64,000 nt of DNA. It comes from JBCDBW01 sp039182965. GTDB taxonomy: Bacteria; Verrucomicrobiota; Verrucomicrobiia; Verrucomicrobiales; DEV007. Positions within the stretch are counted from its first letter, which is position 1; each line of letters begins with the position of its first letter. Of the stretch, positions 24,971 to 34,404 are shown piece by piece. The position numbers were made by a program, and so were the translations under genes. The notes below the pieces were generated by a model. It had not been told where the DNA came from, ran no database searches, and was given only the letters and a program-made list of their open reading frames with translations. The stretch covers positions 1-64,000 of the forward strand of contig JBCDBW010000003.1 of the NCBI GenBank assembly GCA_039182965.1, given 5' to 3'.

Positions 24971-26542
24971 CTAATCGTCGCTCCCTGCCATCGCCATCTT
25001 ACGCATCGCCGCCCGGTCCATCTTCCCTGTCGAATTGCAAGGCATCTCATCCAAAAAAACAATCTGTTCCGGCGCCTTGTATGCCGCAATGTGGTGCCGC
25101 GCATAATCCATCAGCTCAGCCTCATCCGGCGCAGGAACGGTTCGGTGGTCCTCATGATGCAATTCCACATAGGCACGAACCGTCTCGCCGTAAGTCGCGT
25201 CGGGCACACCGACGACGCAACAACTCATCACCGCCGGATGACTGTCCATCACTTCTTCCACCTCTTGCGGTGATATGTTAGACCCTCCTCTAACAATAAT
25301 GAGCTTCTTGCGCCCCTCAAACCAATAATACCCATCTTCGTCCCGTTGCGCCAAATCACCCGTTCGCAGCCAGCCATCCACCAAGGCCTCCGCCGTCGCA
25401 TCAGAATGCCGCCAGTATTCCAGCATTACCGCCGGCGATTTCACCCATACTTCCCCAATCTTACCCGATCCGGCGATCACCTCATGGGGCGTGTCTCCGC
25501 TCGAAAGCCGAATCTCGACTCCCGGCAACGAAGGACCAATCGAACCGACCTTCTTCAATCCATAGGCCGGATTCACCGTCGCAGGCCCACACTCCGACAT
25601 CCCATAACCCTCGGTGATCTCAATTCCAGTCAACTCGCTGAACTCCTTCTGAAGGACTTCCGTCACCCGATCCCCGCCCGCCGCACACAACCTCAAAGAG
25701 CTCCAGTCCATTTCCTTCACCTCAGGCTCCTCAAGCATGAGTATCACGTCCGTCGGCAATAAGCACAAATCCGAACACGCATGCTTTTTCAACACCCGAA
25801 TCAGTTCTCCCGGCTCCTTCTTCGGAATCAGCACACACGGCTTTCCGCCAATCAAGTTTCGTATCAACTGCCATCCCAATCCCCCGATGTAACAGACCGA
25901 CAGGTATAGAGGCGTCGTCGTCAACTTCTCGACCCCATACGCAACGGCGTTCAAACGTCCCACATGATATAAAGTTTCGTGGGTGTGGATTACCCCCTTC
26001 GGCCGCGCTGTAGAACCAGAGGTGTGCAACATCACCGCTCCTCGCGTCGCAAGGTCTTCCGGCCATTCCAGCGCCTCATCCATCCCGGCGGCGACAAAGT
26101 CTCCATAGTCCATCCAAGGCTCAATGCCCTCCGCCTTCCCATCCACCACAATCGTATGCTCATGTAACTCGTCCCGGCGACACAAAGGCGTTACCATCGG
26201 GAAAAAATTTGAACCCACAATAAATGCCGACACCCCGGCCGCCTCCAAAACAAATGCCACCTCCGCACGCTGATAGCGTGTATTCACAGGAACCGCGATC
26301 ACCCCTAGGCGAAAACACGCAAAGTAGGCATAAATTAGCTCAGGCCGATTAATCAACATCACCGCCACCCGGTCCCCTGCGCTTACCCCCGATTGTTGCA
26401 AGGCCCTCGCCAACCGCTCCGACTCATCCTTCAACTGGGAAAACGAAATGACCTCATCCTCATAATACAAATACGGTGCCTCTCCCTGCGCTGCCACCTG
26501 CTCCTCCAATAATCCAAATATCCCGTGTTGCATACTCACCAT
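24971..26542 (-). CDS. AMP-forming acyl-CoA synthetase
   Basis: Class I adenylate-forming enzyme of 523 residues, activating a carboxylic acid to its CoA thioester. Signatures: P-loop TSGSTARPKGVIHTHE, A5 motif EGYGMSECGP, A7 WLRTGDLA, and the C-terminal lysine region NSTGKMDR. It resembles long- or medium-chain fatty acyl-CoA or O-succinylbenzoate-type ligases. The substrate cannot be fixed from sequence. It is divergent from the deacetylase-like gene. Confidence 0.88.
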   Translation of the reverse strand: MVSMQHGIFGLLEEQVAAQGEAPYLYYEDEVISFSQLKDESERLARALQQSGVSAGDRVAVMLINRPELIYAYFACFRLGVIAVPVNTRYQRAEVAFVLEAAGVSAFIVGSNFFPMVTPLCRRDELHEHTIVVDGKAEGIEPWMDYGDFVAAGMDEALEWPEDLATRGAVMLHTSGSTARPKGVIHTHETLYHVGRLNAVAYGVEKLTTTPLYLSVCYIGGLGWQLIRNLIGGKPCVLIPKKEPGELIRVLKKHACSDLCLLPTDVILMLEEPEVKEMDWSSLRLCAAGGDRVTEVLQKEFSELTGIEITEGYGMSECGPATVNPAYGLKKVGSIGPSLPGVEIRLSSGDTPHEVIAGSGKIGEVWVKSPAVMLEYWRHSDATAEALVDGWLRTGDLAQRDEDGYYWFEGRKKLIIVRGGSNISPQEVEEVMDSHPAVMSCCVVGVPDATYGETVRAYVELHHEDHRTVPAPDEAELMDYARHHIAAYKAPEQIVFLDEMPCNSTGKMDRAAMRKMAMAGSDD

Positions 26543-26611
26543 GCCGTCTCATCTCTGAACAAGAATCAAGCCATTTTCCGCAAAGAGAGGCTTCTCGCTC
26601 TCCCCACTTGA

Positions 26612-27568
26612 ATGCCCGGTGATCCCGGTCACCTTTTCGACGTGCGTTGCTTCTACGACCCGGAATACTTTTTACCTCTTCCTCAGGGACACCCCTTCCC
26701 CATGGAAAAATTCCCGGAAGCGCACGCCCTCGTCCAAAATTCGGTCGATGTCTCCTCTCCCACTCAACTCCAAAGACACGTGATCGAACGCGTCCACGAT
26801 ACCGCGTATCTCGACGCCGTCAGTCACGATGACACTCGCGGACATCCCCACGGCCTCATCAAATACGATCGCAATCGCCTCGGTCTACCCGCCAATCCTC
26901 GCCTCTTGGAACGTTCCATGCTTGAAACCGCAGGCACCGTCGCCGCCACCGCGGCAGCTCTCGTGGACGGCATCGCTGCCAATCTCGCAGGCGGCACCCA
27001 TCACGCTTTCCCAGACCAAGGCCTCGGATTCTGCGTGCTCAACGACGTCGCCATCGCGATTGAAAACCTGCGTGCTTCCGGCCAAGAACAAAACCAAATC
27101 CTCATCGTTGATACAGACGCTCATCAAGGCAACGCCAACCACTCCTACTTTCAAATGGACCCTGGCGTTTTCACCTATTCGATTCACGTAGGTAAAAACT
27201 ATCCCGCTCACAAACAACCCGGCGACTGCGACGTCCCACTCCCACGCTGGGTTGAAAGCAACCATTACCTGGCGGCCCTTAAACGATCGCTCCCACCGGT
27301 CTTTGACCAAACCGAACCCGATCTCGTCTTCTGGATCAGCGGTGCGGATGCACACATTGACGATCGCTTTGGCCAAATGCGGCTCACCGAAACAACCATC
27401 GCCGAACGTGACGAGTTCGTCCTCGACCTCTGTGCCGAATTCGCCTCCCCCACCGTCATCATCTACGGCGGCGGTTACAATCGGACACCCGGTATGACCG
27501 GCAAGCTCCACGCCCAAAGCATTCTCACAGCAGCCGCCAAAGAAACCGCCTTCACAACACCCTCCTGA
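26612..27568 (+). CDS. Histone-deacetylase-like amidohydrolase
   Basis: Zinc-dependent deacetylase of the arginase/HDAC fold, 318 residues. The His-His pair lies in GGTHHAF, the metal ligands in DTDAHQGN (Asp, His) and GADAH (Asp), and the catalytic Tyr region in YGGGYN. These define HDAC/AcuC/acetylpolyamine-type enzymes. It could remove acetyl groups from acetylated metabolites or from acetyl-CoA synthetase-like enzymes. The neighbouring acyl-CoA ligase makes the latter attractive but unproven. Confidence 0.85.
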   Translation: MPGDPGHLFDVRCFYDPEYFLPLPQGHPFPMEKFPEAHALVQNSVDVSSPTQLQRHVIERVHDTAYLDAVSHDDTRGHPHGLIKYDRNRLGLPANPRLLERSMLETAGTVAATAAALVDGIAANLAGGTHHAFPDQGLGFCVLNDVAIAIENLRASGQEQNQILIVDTDAHQGNANHSYFQMDPGVFTYSIHVGKNYPAHKQPGDCDVPLPRWVESNHYLAALKRSLPPVFDQTEPDLVFWISGADAHIDDRFGQMRLTETTIAERDEFVLDLCAEFASPTVIIYGGGYNRTPGMTGKLHAQSILTAAAKETAFTTPS

Positions 27569-27598
27569 CAACCCACGAGAAGGTCTCCATCGGCAATT

Positions 27599-28264
27599 AT
27601 GCTAAACTCCCAGATGCCACGCGGCCACAGACTTCGCTCATTGGAATTGCTCGGGTTGTTCCTCGGCCTTCCCGTGGTCTTGTTCTTCATGCGACACGAC
27701 TTCCGCGCCTGGCTGATGGTTACCATCCTCGTGTTCGCCACCATCTGCACAATTGTGCTGCTTCTCGATAAAACCTTCGACCGGAAGCGCCTCTGGAACC
27801 GCGCAGGCCTCAAAACAGAAATCGGTCGCATCCTCATTTTCCTGCTTGTGCTAACCACGATCCCTGTCGCTTACCTCGCATTCACCGAACCCGAACGCTT
27901 GTTCGCGTTCCCCCGTCGCGCCATCGTCACTTGGATATTCGTGATGGTGCTCTACCCCATCCTCTCAGCCTACCCCCAGGAAATTATCTTTCGTGCCTTC
28001 TTCTTCCATCGATATCGTTCCCTCTTTGAAAAGGAGAGCACGATGATCACCGCCAGTGCCGTGGCATTTGGCCTAGCCCACCTGTTCCTCGCCAACTGGA
28101 TCGCTCCAGTTTTTGCCACCTTTGGCGGCCTCTTATTCAGCTGGACCTACGCCCGCAGTCATTCCACCCTCGCCGCCGGCGTCGAACACGCCCTCTGGGG
28201 GAACGTTCTCTTCACCACCGGACTCGGCTGGTATTTCTACGCTGGCTCCATCGGAGCGACGTGA
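27599..28264 (+). CDS. CPBP-family intramembrane metalloprotease
   Basis: 221 residues with about seven hydrophobic segments. The CPBP motif normally reads EExxxR; here it is YPQEIIFRAFFFHRY, so Gln replaces the first Glu. The downstream His motifs are AFGLAHLFLANW and AGVEHALWGN. Relatives are Rce1-like CAAX prenyl proteases and bacteriocin immunity proteins; in bacteria, substrates are mostly unknown. The Gln variant also occurs in other bacterial members and need not mean inactivity. Confidence 0.8.
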   Translation: MLNSQMPRGHRLRSLELLGLFLGLPVVLFFMRHDFRAWLMVTILVFATICTIVLLLDKTFDRKRLWNRAGLKTEIGRILIFLLVLTTIPVAYLAFTEPERLFAFPRRAIVTWIFVMVLYPILSAYPQEIIFRAFFFHRYRSLFEKESTMITASAVAFGLAHLFLANWIAPVFATFGGLLFSWTYARSHSTLAAGVEHALWGNVLFTTGLGWYFYAGSIGAT

Positions 28265-28373
28265 TTCAGTCTCCCGAATCCCACAACGCCAGCAGACCGG
28301 ATCCTACCTGAATTCACCTCTTGGCACAGGATTCGCTCCCTTTCACAATGAAGAAAAAGAAACTGCGGATGTT

Positions 28374-29174
28374 ATGGAAATTCCAGCGTTGCAAGGCCTT
28401 CTGATTGACCTCGATGGCGTGCTCTATGTGGGCAACCAGCCTATCGAAGGCGCCCGCGAGGCCTTGCAAGCGATCTCCGACCGCGGCATCGTCCGCCGCT
28501 TCATCACAAACACAACGACTCGCACCACAATTGAGGTGGTCGAGAAACTCAATCATATGGGATTCGCTGTCGACAAGGGTGAGGTCTTCAGCGCGGTGAC
28601 CGCTACCGTGTCGTTCCTGCGAAAACAAAAAGGCGGTAACCCGTCCGTGGAACTCATCGTCCGAGACTCTGTCCGCCCCGAGTTCAATGAGTTCCCCGCC
28701 GATGACGAGTATCCGGATTTTGTCGTTGTTGGCGACATCGGGGCCGCTTGGAGTTACCCCCTCATGAACCGCGCTTTTCGCCAAATCCTCAACGGGGCAG
28801 AACTGATCGCAATGCATAAAAATAAATTCTTCCAAGGAGAAGACGGACTACTCCTCGACATCGGCGCCTTCGTCCAAGGCCTCGAGTTCGCCACCGGTCA
28901 AACCGCACGAATCATCGGTAAACCAACAAGGGACTTCTTCGCCCACGCCCTCGCCTCTCTCAATCTGCCCGCCAAACAAGTCGCCATGATCGGAGATGAC
29001 ATCGAATCCGATGTCGGCGGCGGCCAAGCCATCGGCCTCGGTGGGATCCTCGTCACCACCGGCAAATTCCGCGAGGTGACCTTCGAAGCATCCGCCGTCG
29101 AGCCCGATCTCATTCTCCAATCAATCGCCGACCTGCCCGAAGTTCTAAAAGAGCAGGACATGCTACCGGAGTAG
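28374..29174 (+). CDS. HAD-IIA phosphatase, LHPP-like
   Basis: 266 residues from the ATG at 28374. The 87 codons upstream overlap the CPBP gene and are unconserved. Motif I is LIDLDGVLY, motif II lies in FITNTTTRT, GKPTRDFFAHAL gives the Lys motif, and MIGDDIESDVGG is motif IV. The closest match by eye is the LHPP (phospholysine/phosphohistidine inorganic pyrophosphate phosphatase) group rather than NagD. It ends stop-to-stop with the convergent DUF4396 gene. Confidence 0.85.
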   Translation: MEIPALQGLLIDLDGVLYVGNQPIEGAREALQAISDRGIVRRFITNTTTRTTIEVVEKLNHMGFAVDKGEVFSAVTATVSFLRKQKGGNPSVELIVRDSVRPEFNEFPADDEYPDFVVVGDIGAAWSYPLMNRAFRQILNGAELIAMHKNKFFQGEDGLLLDIGAFVQGLEFATGQTARIIGKPTRDFFAHALASLNLPAKQVAMIGDDIESDVGGGQAIGLGGILVTTGKFREVTFEASAVEPDLILQSIADLPEVLKEQDMLPE

Positions 29175-30083
29175 TCATGCTTGGAAGCGGAAGGATAGCG
29201 GCACAAAACGAGACGTCACCCAGACTACAATCAACAACAACAAAGACGTCACCAACAGAATCCCCATCGCTTTCTCTTTCGGCAAACTCGCGGCTTCATA
29301 ATGATGCCCGGAATCGTGGGGCGACTCATGGCCCCCACGCATATCCATCTTCATGTCCCCCATCGGCGCCCCCTCGTGCTCCTGCATACCCATCTCCTCC
29401 ATCTTCCGCGCTGCCTTGATAGATCCCTTGGGCTTCGGCACCGCAGACATCATCCCATGCTTCAAACCTCTCCCCACCATCCAGGAATTGATTGGGTAAG
29501 CGGTTACCATGCCCGCCATCGTCGCCAACGACATCACTCCCCAAAACTCAAGCCGATACGGTGAATCCGCCCCCGGCACCCGGTGCGTCAACACCATCAT
29601 GGTTGGAATCATTCCCACCATCACCAGGTTCATCGAAACAGTTTCCGCAAAAAACGTTTTCCGCACCGCCAACCAATACGCCCCGTCATACATCTTCAAC
29701 ATGAAAAGAGCTTGGAAGACGAAGAGCCCCACGATGAAAGCCGACAAGTATTCAATCACCAAATCAAACCCGTTTGGAAGCGCGAAATGATAGACGATCG
29801 CAGCCGACAAAATGATCCCCGTCGCGTCCCCTGCCACGCAATGCAACAACGAGCCTGTCGCCTGCTTCCAATGCGCGCGAATAAACTCGTCGTGGCTTCC
29901 TGGTAGTGGCTGACGACAGCTCAACAAGAACAACACCAACCCCACCGGCCCGGTATAAAGCACGACCAAAACCCACGCCAACTTCATGACACCGCCCGTC
30001 GGCGTATTCGTCGCCAGATCACAAACCAAGACCAACAATGACCCTGCGACCAAGACATACCAGAGAATCAAGGCGCTTTCCAT
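29175..30083 (-). CDS. DUF4396 membrane protein with Met/His-rich loop
   Basis: About 302 residues from the ATG at 30083, which has AAAGGAG just upstream; a start at 30119 is possible. About six hydrophobic segments are followed by a Met/His-rich soluble loop (EEMGMQEHEGAPMGDMKMDM ... GGHESPHDSGHHYE) before a last membrane helix. PINSWMVGRGLKHGM is typical of DUF4396. Met/His loops of this kind often bind copper in metal-handling membrane proteins, so copper trafficking is a reasonable guess. Its stop abuts the stop of the HAD gene with no spacer. Confidence 0.78.
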   Translation of the reverse strand: MESALILWYVLVAGSLLVLVCDLATNTPTGGVMKLAWVLVVLYTGPVGLVLFLLSCRQPLPGSHDEFIRAHWKQATGSLLHCVAGDATGIILSAAIVYHFALPNGFDLVIEYLSAFIVGLFVFQALFMLKMYDGAYWLAVRKTFFAETVSMNLVMVGMIPTMMVLTHRVPGADSPYRLEFWGVMSLATMAGMVTAYPINSWMVGRGLKHGMMSAVPKPKGSIKAARKMEEMGMQEHEGAPMGDMKMDMRGGHESPHDSGHHYEAASLPKEKAMGILLVTSLLLLIVVWVTSRFVPLSFRFQA

Positions 30084-30152
30084 AACTCCTTTGATAACCC
30101 ATCGCCCATTGAACGACAATCAAAGATCCCAACACCTTTCCTCCTACCGCCG

Positions 30153-31235
30153 TCAACCGGCTGGAATCGTGAGCAAAGGACTGCGCCCCTCCTGCCCACT
30201 CGCCTGCAATGAAAACAGTTGCGTCAACAAACCAAAGGTCTCTTTCGCATCAAGGTTAGAGTCCGGCACCGAAAACCAGTGACCGCGGTACTTCACCGCA
30301 ACGAATACATCCTTCGGCTTGACGTCGCTGGACTGCACTTGAAAAAGAGGCCCCGCCAAGCCCTGCGTGGTGTCCGCACAAGCCTCCACCAGCCCCGCTT
30401 CACGATGCTCGGGCGGCGCCTCAACATATCGAGAGAGAAAGGTGAGCACCCCGAGAAATGACCGCCCCGTCAAGGTGATCTCATCCGGTTTTGCAGGGGC
30501 GTAAGCAGGCGTAAGCGGTATCTCATCGCGACCAGATGGCAAATCCATTCGCTCGCGTACGTAGTCGGCACCCGCCCCTTCAATCGTGACTCGCGACCGA
30601 CCCTCGCCATCAACCGTCACTCGAATGCCTAATCCATCCGATTGCTGAACATCTTCCAACTCCTGCGCCACCTCACGAAAGGACGAAAAGCTCTCGGGTG
30701 GGTCCAGATCGGCGTCCAGAGTCGCGGGAAGGTTGCGCAAGTCGTTAATTTGCTGCACACAACAAAGCATGACGCGCTCCACTTGCCAGCCGGATGCCGC
30801 TAGCAGTAACAGCGTCTCGGGGGCAATCGGGGTCAGCAATCGGGAGGTGAAGGCCTCTCCTTGGAGAGGAGTGAGTGTAACCGTTGGACGTTCCACAAGA
30901 CTTCCTCTCAAAGAACCATCCGCCCGATCGACGCCGCTCCCCACCTGGGGAAGAACCGACAAGCCCGCATGCGCCTCGGTTTCAAACGTGTATCCCGCAA
31001 GAATCTGGTCAACTTCGAGAAACACCGGAGTGTCCCGATAATGAATCCGCACCACGTTGAGCAAAAGCTGTTCATTCCAAGAGCCGCCTATCGCTTCATT
31101 GTATTCAAACTGGGCCGGCTTCATCACGCGCGGCCCCAAGCTGGTGCAAGCACTCAACACAATAGCCATCAATCCAACCAATATCCCCGTCCCCGCAGCA
31201 CTCGCCGTCACTTCACGTGATCCATTCCATTTCAT
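30153..31235 (-). CDS. Hypothetical lipoprotein
   Basis: 360 residues with a lipobox LSAC giving Cys30 as the acylated residue after a Sec signal. The domain starts PAQFEYNEAIGGSWNEQLLLNVVRIHYRDTP, a pattern I have seen in uncharacterised bacterial lipoproteins. No catalytic motif is evident. The second half contains RVTIEGAGADYVRERM and a PDEITLTGRSFLGVLTFLSRY segment. It lies upstream of the DUF4396 gene on the same strand, 69 bases from its likely start, and may share its transcript. Confidence 0.7.
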   Translation of the reverse strand: MKWNGSREVTASAAGTGILVGLMAIVLSACTSLGPRVMKPAQFEYNEAIGGSWNEQLLLNVVRIHYRDTPVFLEVDQILAGYTFETEAHAGLSVLPQVGSGVDRADGSLRGSLVERPTVTLTPLQGEAFTSRLLTPIAPETLLLLAASGWQVERVMLCCVQQINDLRNLPATLDADLDPPESFSSFREVAQELEDVQQSDGLGIRVTVDGEGRSRVTIEGAGADYVRERMDLPSGRDEIPLTPAYAPAKPDEITLTGRSFLGVLTFLSRYVEAPPEHREAGLVEACADTTQGLAGPLFQVQSSDVKPKDVFVAVKYRGHWFSVPDSNLDAKETFGLLTQLFSLQASGQEGRSPLLTIPAG

Positions 31236-31346
31236 TTCATTGCATCATCGTCGGCCTCCCAAATCTTTGTGCCGCGCAGAACTCCATGGGACACGACGCC
31301 CTTCGCCCAGTGGCCAATTCTCCCCAAACTCGTCTCCTCCATGCGC

Positions 31347-33149
31347 TCAACCAGGCCGATAGAAACCGCCAAACTCGTTGACAGGAGACCATTCCGGTCG
31401 CAACTCGGGAAGCCCCTGAGCAAGCGAAGCAAAATCACCGCTCGCGTGAACCACTTTCCCATCAACGGCGGTGAGCTTCGACTGTATATCCCGTATCTCT
31501 TCATCTGGCACGCTCAGGTAATCTCGGTCAAGGACAGCGAAGTCGGCATACTGCCCGGACTCGATGGACCCCTTCACGTCTTCCTCCCCGGTAAACCAGG
31601 CACTCCCCTTGGTCCACACACGCAACGCTTCATTCCGGTCCAGAAGATTATTGTCGCCATACATTTGAATGCCTCCCAGCGATTTGCCCGTAACGAGCCA
31701 GTATAGCGAAAGCCATGGATTGTAGCTTGATACGCGAGTCGAATCAGTGCCTCCCCCGACCGGAATTCCCATCTTCAACATCTTGCGAACCGGCGGCGTC
31801 TGCGCAAGCTCGTCCGGACCATATTGGTCAAGGAAGTCTCGCGCCTGATACATAATGCGATTCTGGATCGCGACGCCACCACCAAGCTGCGCAATCCTCT
31901 CAAGATTGTGGTCAGTGATCGTCTCCGCGTGATCAATGCACCAATGCGGACTAAGTCCACCCAGTTCAAACGCCACCTTCTCATATACCGGGAGGAGGCG
32001 GTCGATCGTCTCGTTGTATGTCATATGCTGGCGGGATGGCCAGCCAGCTTTGTGAATCGTCCGGAGAATGTGCTCCTGACGAAGCTCGGCGTCCTCGTCT
32101 ATGTCCGGGCGAGGCATGGCAAAGATTTCGTAATCGTAAGCCGCCCAACAAATGTTCTCACCAGCGCCCACAAAACGCAGCATCGGACTGCCCTGCCCGG
32201 ACTTAAATTCCTTCGTCCAACGACGGTAATCGTCATCCTCTTGCCCCTTCACCTGCGGAAAAGTCGAATACCCCACCCGGACCGTCTGATAACCCTTGTC
32301 GTGAAGCTCTTGGATAACATCATAGGCTTCAGGAAAGTCCATACCTCCTCCTCCACAATCGGCGGCGCTTGTCATACCCAGGCTGTTTAGCTCACGGTGA
32401 TAGTGCCGACTTGAAATCAGCCGATCTTCGCGACTCAAAGCCGGCGCTCGCTGCAGCGTTTTGTATAGAATCAAACCGGAAGGATCTGCCATTAAGAGGC
32501 CGCTGGCCTTGCCATGACGATCCCGCGCAATGTATCCCCCCGGGTATACGGGTGCATCCGCGTCATTGTATCCAATCTCTTCAACGGCCATCTTGTTCAA
32601 GATGGTTTGAGCATAGAGATACTTGACCAATACCGGGTGATTCGGGACGGCTTTGTTGATCTCCTCAATCGTGGGCCGGCGTCCTTCTTTGAATTGCTCG
32701 TAACTGTATCCACCAACTACCCGGATCCACTGACCCTTCGGAGTTCGTTCCGCCTGAGACCGCAATAACTCAAGGCCTTCCTCTACCGACCGAACACTAT
32801 CCCAACGCAACTCCATTGCATACATCATCCCCCCACGCACAATATGAGTGTGGGAATCGTTGAGTCCCGGGATCACCGTTGCGCCCTTCGCATCAATCAC
32901 CTGAGCCCCGGCAGGCATCGTCTCTCGAACTTCTTTGGTCGACCCCACGAAACCGAAAACCCCGTCCTCGACAATAAAGGCTTCCGCCTGTCGGTTTGCA
33001 CCATCGACCGTCAAGACCTTCGCATTCACGACTGCGAGAGGTCTCTGCGGACGACTCAGTTGAGCAAGCGATCCACTTGTCCCCACAATCATCCCAGCAG
33101 TTGCAGCAGCTGATGTCTTAAGAAAATCCCTACGATTCGGCTGGTTCAT
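31347..33149 (-). CDS. Tat-exported amidohydrolase (YtcJ-like)
   Basis: 600 residues from the ATG at 33149, chosen because it places the twin-arginine motif NRRDFLK at residues 5-11. The upstream in-frame start adds 20 unlikely residues. The catalytic domain (amidohydrolase family 3) has NDSHTHIVRGG, with the HxH pair. HCIDHAETI and GGTDSTRVSSYNPW contain later metal ligands and the catalytic Asp. It is probably folded with its metals before export to the periplasm. Substrate unknown. Confidence 0.85.
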   Translation of the reverse strand: MNQPNRRDFLKTSAAATAGMIVGTSGSLAQLSRPQRPLAVVNAKVLTVDGANRQAEAFIVEDGVFGFVGSTKEVRETMPAGAQVIDAKGATVIPGLNDSHTHIVRGGMMYAMELRWDSVRSVEEGLELLRSQAERTPKGQWIRVVGGYSYEQFKEGRRPTIEEINKAVPNHPVLVKYLYAQTILNKMAVEEIGYNDADAPVYPGGYIARDRHGKASGLLMADPSGLILYKTLQRAPALSREDRLISSRHYHRELNSLGMTSAADCGGGGMDFPEAYDVIQELHDKGYQTVRVGYSTFPQVKGQEDDDYRRWTKEFKSGQGSPMLRFVGAGENICWAAYDYEIFAMPRPDIDEDAELRQEHILRTIHKAGWPSRQHMTYNETIDRLLPVYEKVAFELGGLSPHWCIDHAETITDHNLERIAQLGGGVAIQNRIMYQARDFLDQYGPDELAQTPPVRKMLKMGIPVGGGTDSTRVSSYNPWLSLYWLVTGKSLGGIQMYGDNNLLDRNEALRVWTKGSAWFTGEEDVKGSIESGQYADFAVLDRDYLSVPDEEIRDIQSKLTAVDGKVVHASGDFASLAQGLPELRPEWSPVNEFGGFYRPG

Positions 33150-33403
33150 AGCTCTGATACCTTTCCAGTTCCGGTATGATTGATTCTGTGTGCCCAAAAT
33201 GGACTGCAAGCCGCTGATACCAAGAGGAAGGCCTGACCCACAGCTCCCGTCGTCAAACCGATGAACCTACCTATCCGATAAAACGCATTCTAAAATATAA
33301 GTTAGGCTAGTGGATCATCGAGGTCGCAAGCCCACCATGCTCCCTGGGTATGTTTATCAATAGACATCCGATAGTAATTTGTTAGTCAAAACCGAGATGA
33401 CCC

Positions 33404-34129
33404 TCACGCCAAATCAAAAAGGAGTGCCTCCACGGCCTGGTCTTGGGCCTGGATCTGAAAGAGCCCCGCCGTTTCAGAACTTCCGGCATCGCCAGAAGCT
33501 AGCTCGGTCTCATTGAGACCAACAGGACCATGAATCACCTGCATCCAGACCCCGCGACCTTCACGCAATTCATGCGTCACAAGCTCGCCCGGCTGTAAGC
33601 ATAAACGATAGACCTCGGCATCTTGATGGATGAAGGCCGAGCCGTTGCGACCATCCGGCGAGATGACGAGCATCTTGTTCTCCTCACTCAATCCAGAGGG
33701 AGGGCGCCACTCCGTGTAAGTCGGCTCCAATCCAATCTTCGAAGGCTCAACCCAAATCTGAAGGAAGTGCAACCCCTCACTCGGAGAGGGATTATACTCG
33801 CTATGCGCGACACCCTTTCCAGCGCTCATCAGCTGAATCTCTCCAGGCTCAAGAATCCGGCTATTTCCCATGCTATCTTCGTGCTTCAGCTTCCCGTCCA
33901 AGACATAGCTGAAAATCTCCATATCGCGATGGGGATGCAGCGGGAAGCCAGCCCCCGGAGCGACTCGGTCTTGATTGATCACCCGCAAAGACCGAAATCC
34001 CATATGCTTTGGATCGTGATATCCCGCAAAACTGAATGTGTGTTTCGATTTCAACCAACCGTGATCTGCTGCGCCACGGTCCTCCGACGGACGGACGGTG
34101 GTGTGTGGTGTTGTAATGGTCGTATTCAT
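33404..34129 (-). CDS. Pirin-family protein (quercetin dioxygenase-like)
   Basis: 241-residue bicupin of the pirin family. Metal ligands lie in PHRDMEIFSYVLDG (HxH plus Glu) and VAHSEYN of the N-terminal cupin; the second cupin is degenerate. Bacterial pirins of this type have quercetinase activity or redox-sensing roles. The start at 34129 has AAAGGA about 10 bases upstream. It is divergent from a LysR regulator with an operator-like palindrome between, so pirin is a probable target of that regulator. Confidence 0.88.
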   Translation of the reverse strand: MNTTITTPHTTVRPSEDRGAADHGWLKSKHTFSFAGYHDPKHMGFRSLRVINQDRVAPGAGFPLHPHRDMEIFSYVLDGKLKHEDSMGNSRILEPGEIQLMSAGKGVAHSEYNPSPSEGLHFLQIWVEPSKIGLEPTYTEWRPPSGLSEENKMLVISPDGRNGSAFIHQDAEVYRLCLQPGELVTHELREGRGVWMQVIHGPVGLNETELASGDAGSSETAGLFQIQAQDQAVEALLFDLA

Positions 34130-34367
34130 CTTGATTCTATCCTTTCGTTTATAGATCTAGTGTCCCTTCTTGCTGAAGAAAGGCCAATACCACCTCCTCA
34201 GGAAGATCATGCGCGAAACGCATGATCCTTCGCTCAACTTTGCAGCCTGTTCCCAACGACACAGACCGGCAGAAAGCGCCAAACTAGTCGCAAGTATCAT
34301 CTCAATCCAAGGGTTACGTGTATGAACATGAGGGAGTCACGCGGGGCCCAATACTTCCTTCTTCACA

Positions 34368-34392
34368 AGTTCATACCACCGGGTTATGAACT
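34368..34392. promoter_or_regulatory. LysR-type operator palindrome
   Basis: AGTTCATA and TATGAACT are perfect 8-base inverted arms separated by nine bases, at 34368-34375 and 34385-34392. The inner ATA-N9-TAT contains the T-N11-A core typical of LysR-type regulators. A further half-site TATGAAC lies at 34321-34327. The palindrome ends 12 bases before the LysR-family ATG and inside the intergenic region shared with the pirin gene, so autoregulation plus control of pirin is the expected logic. Confidence 0.6.
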
Positions 34393-34404
34393 CAAAAGAG
34401 CATT

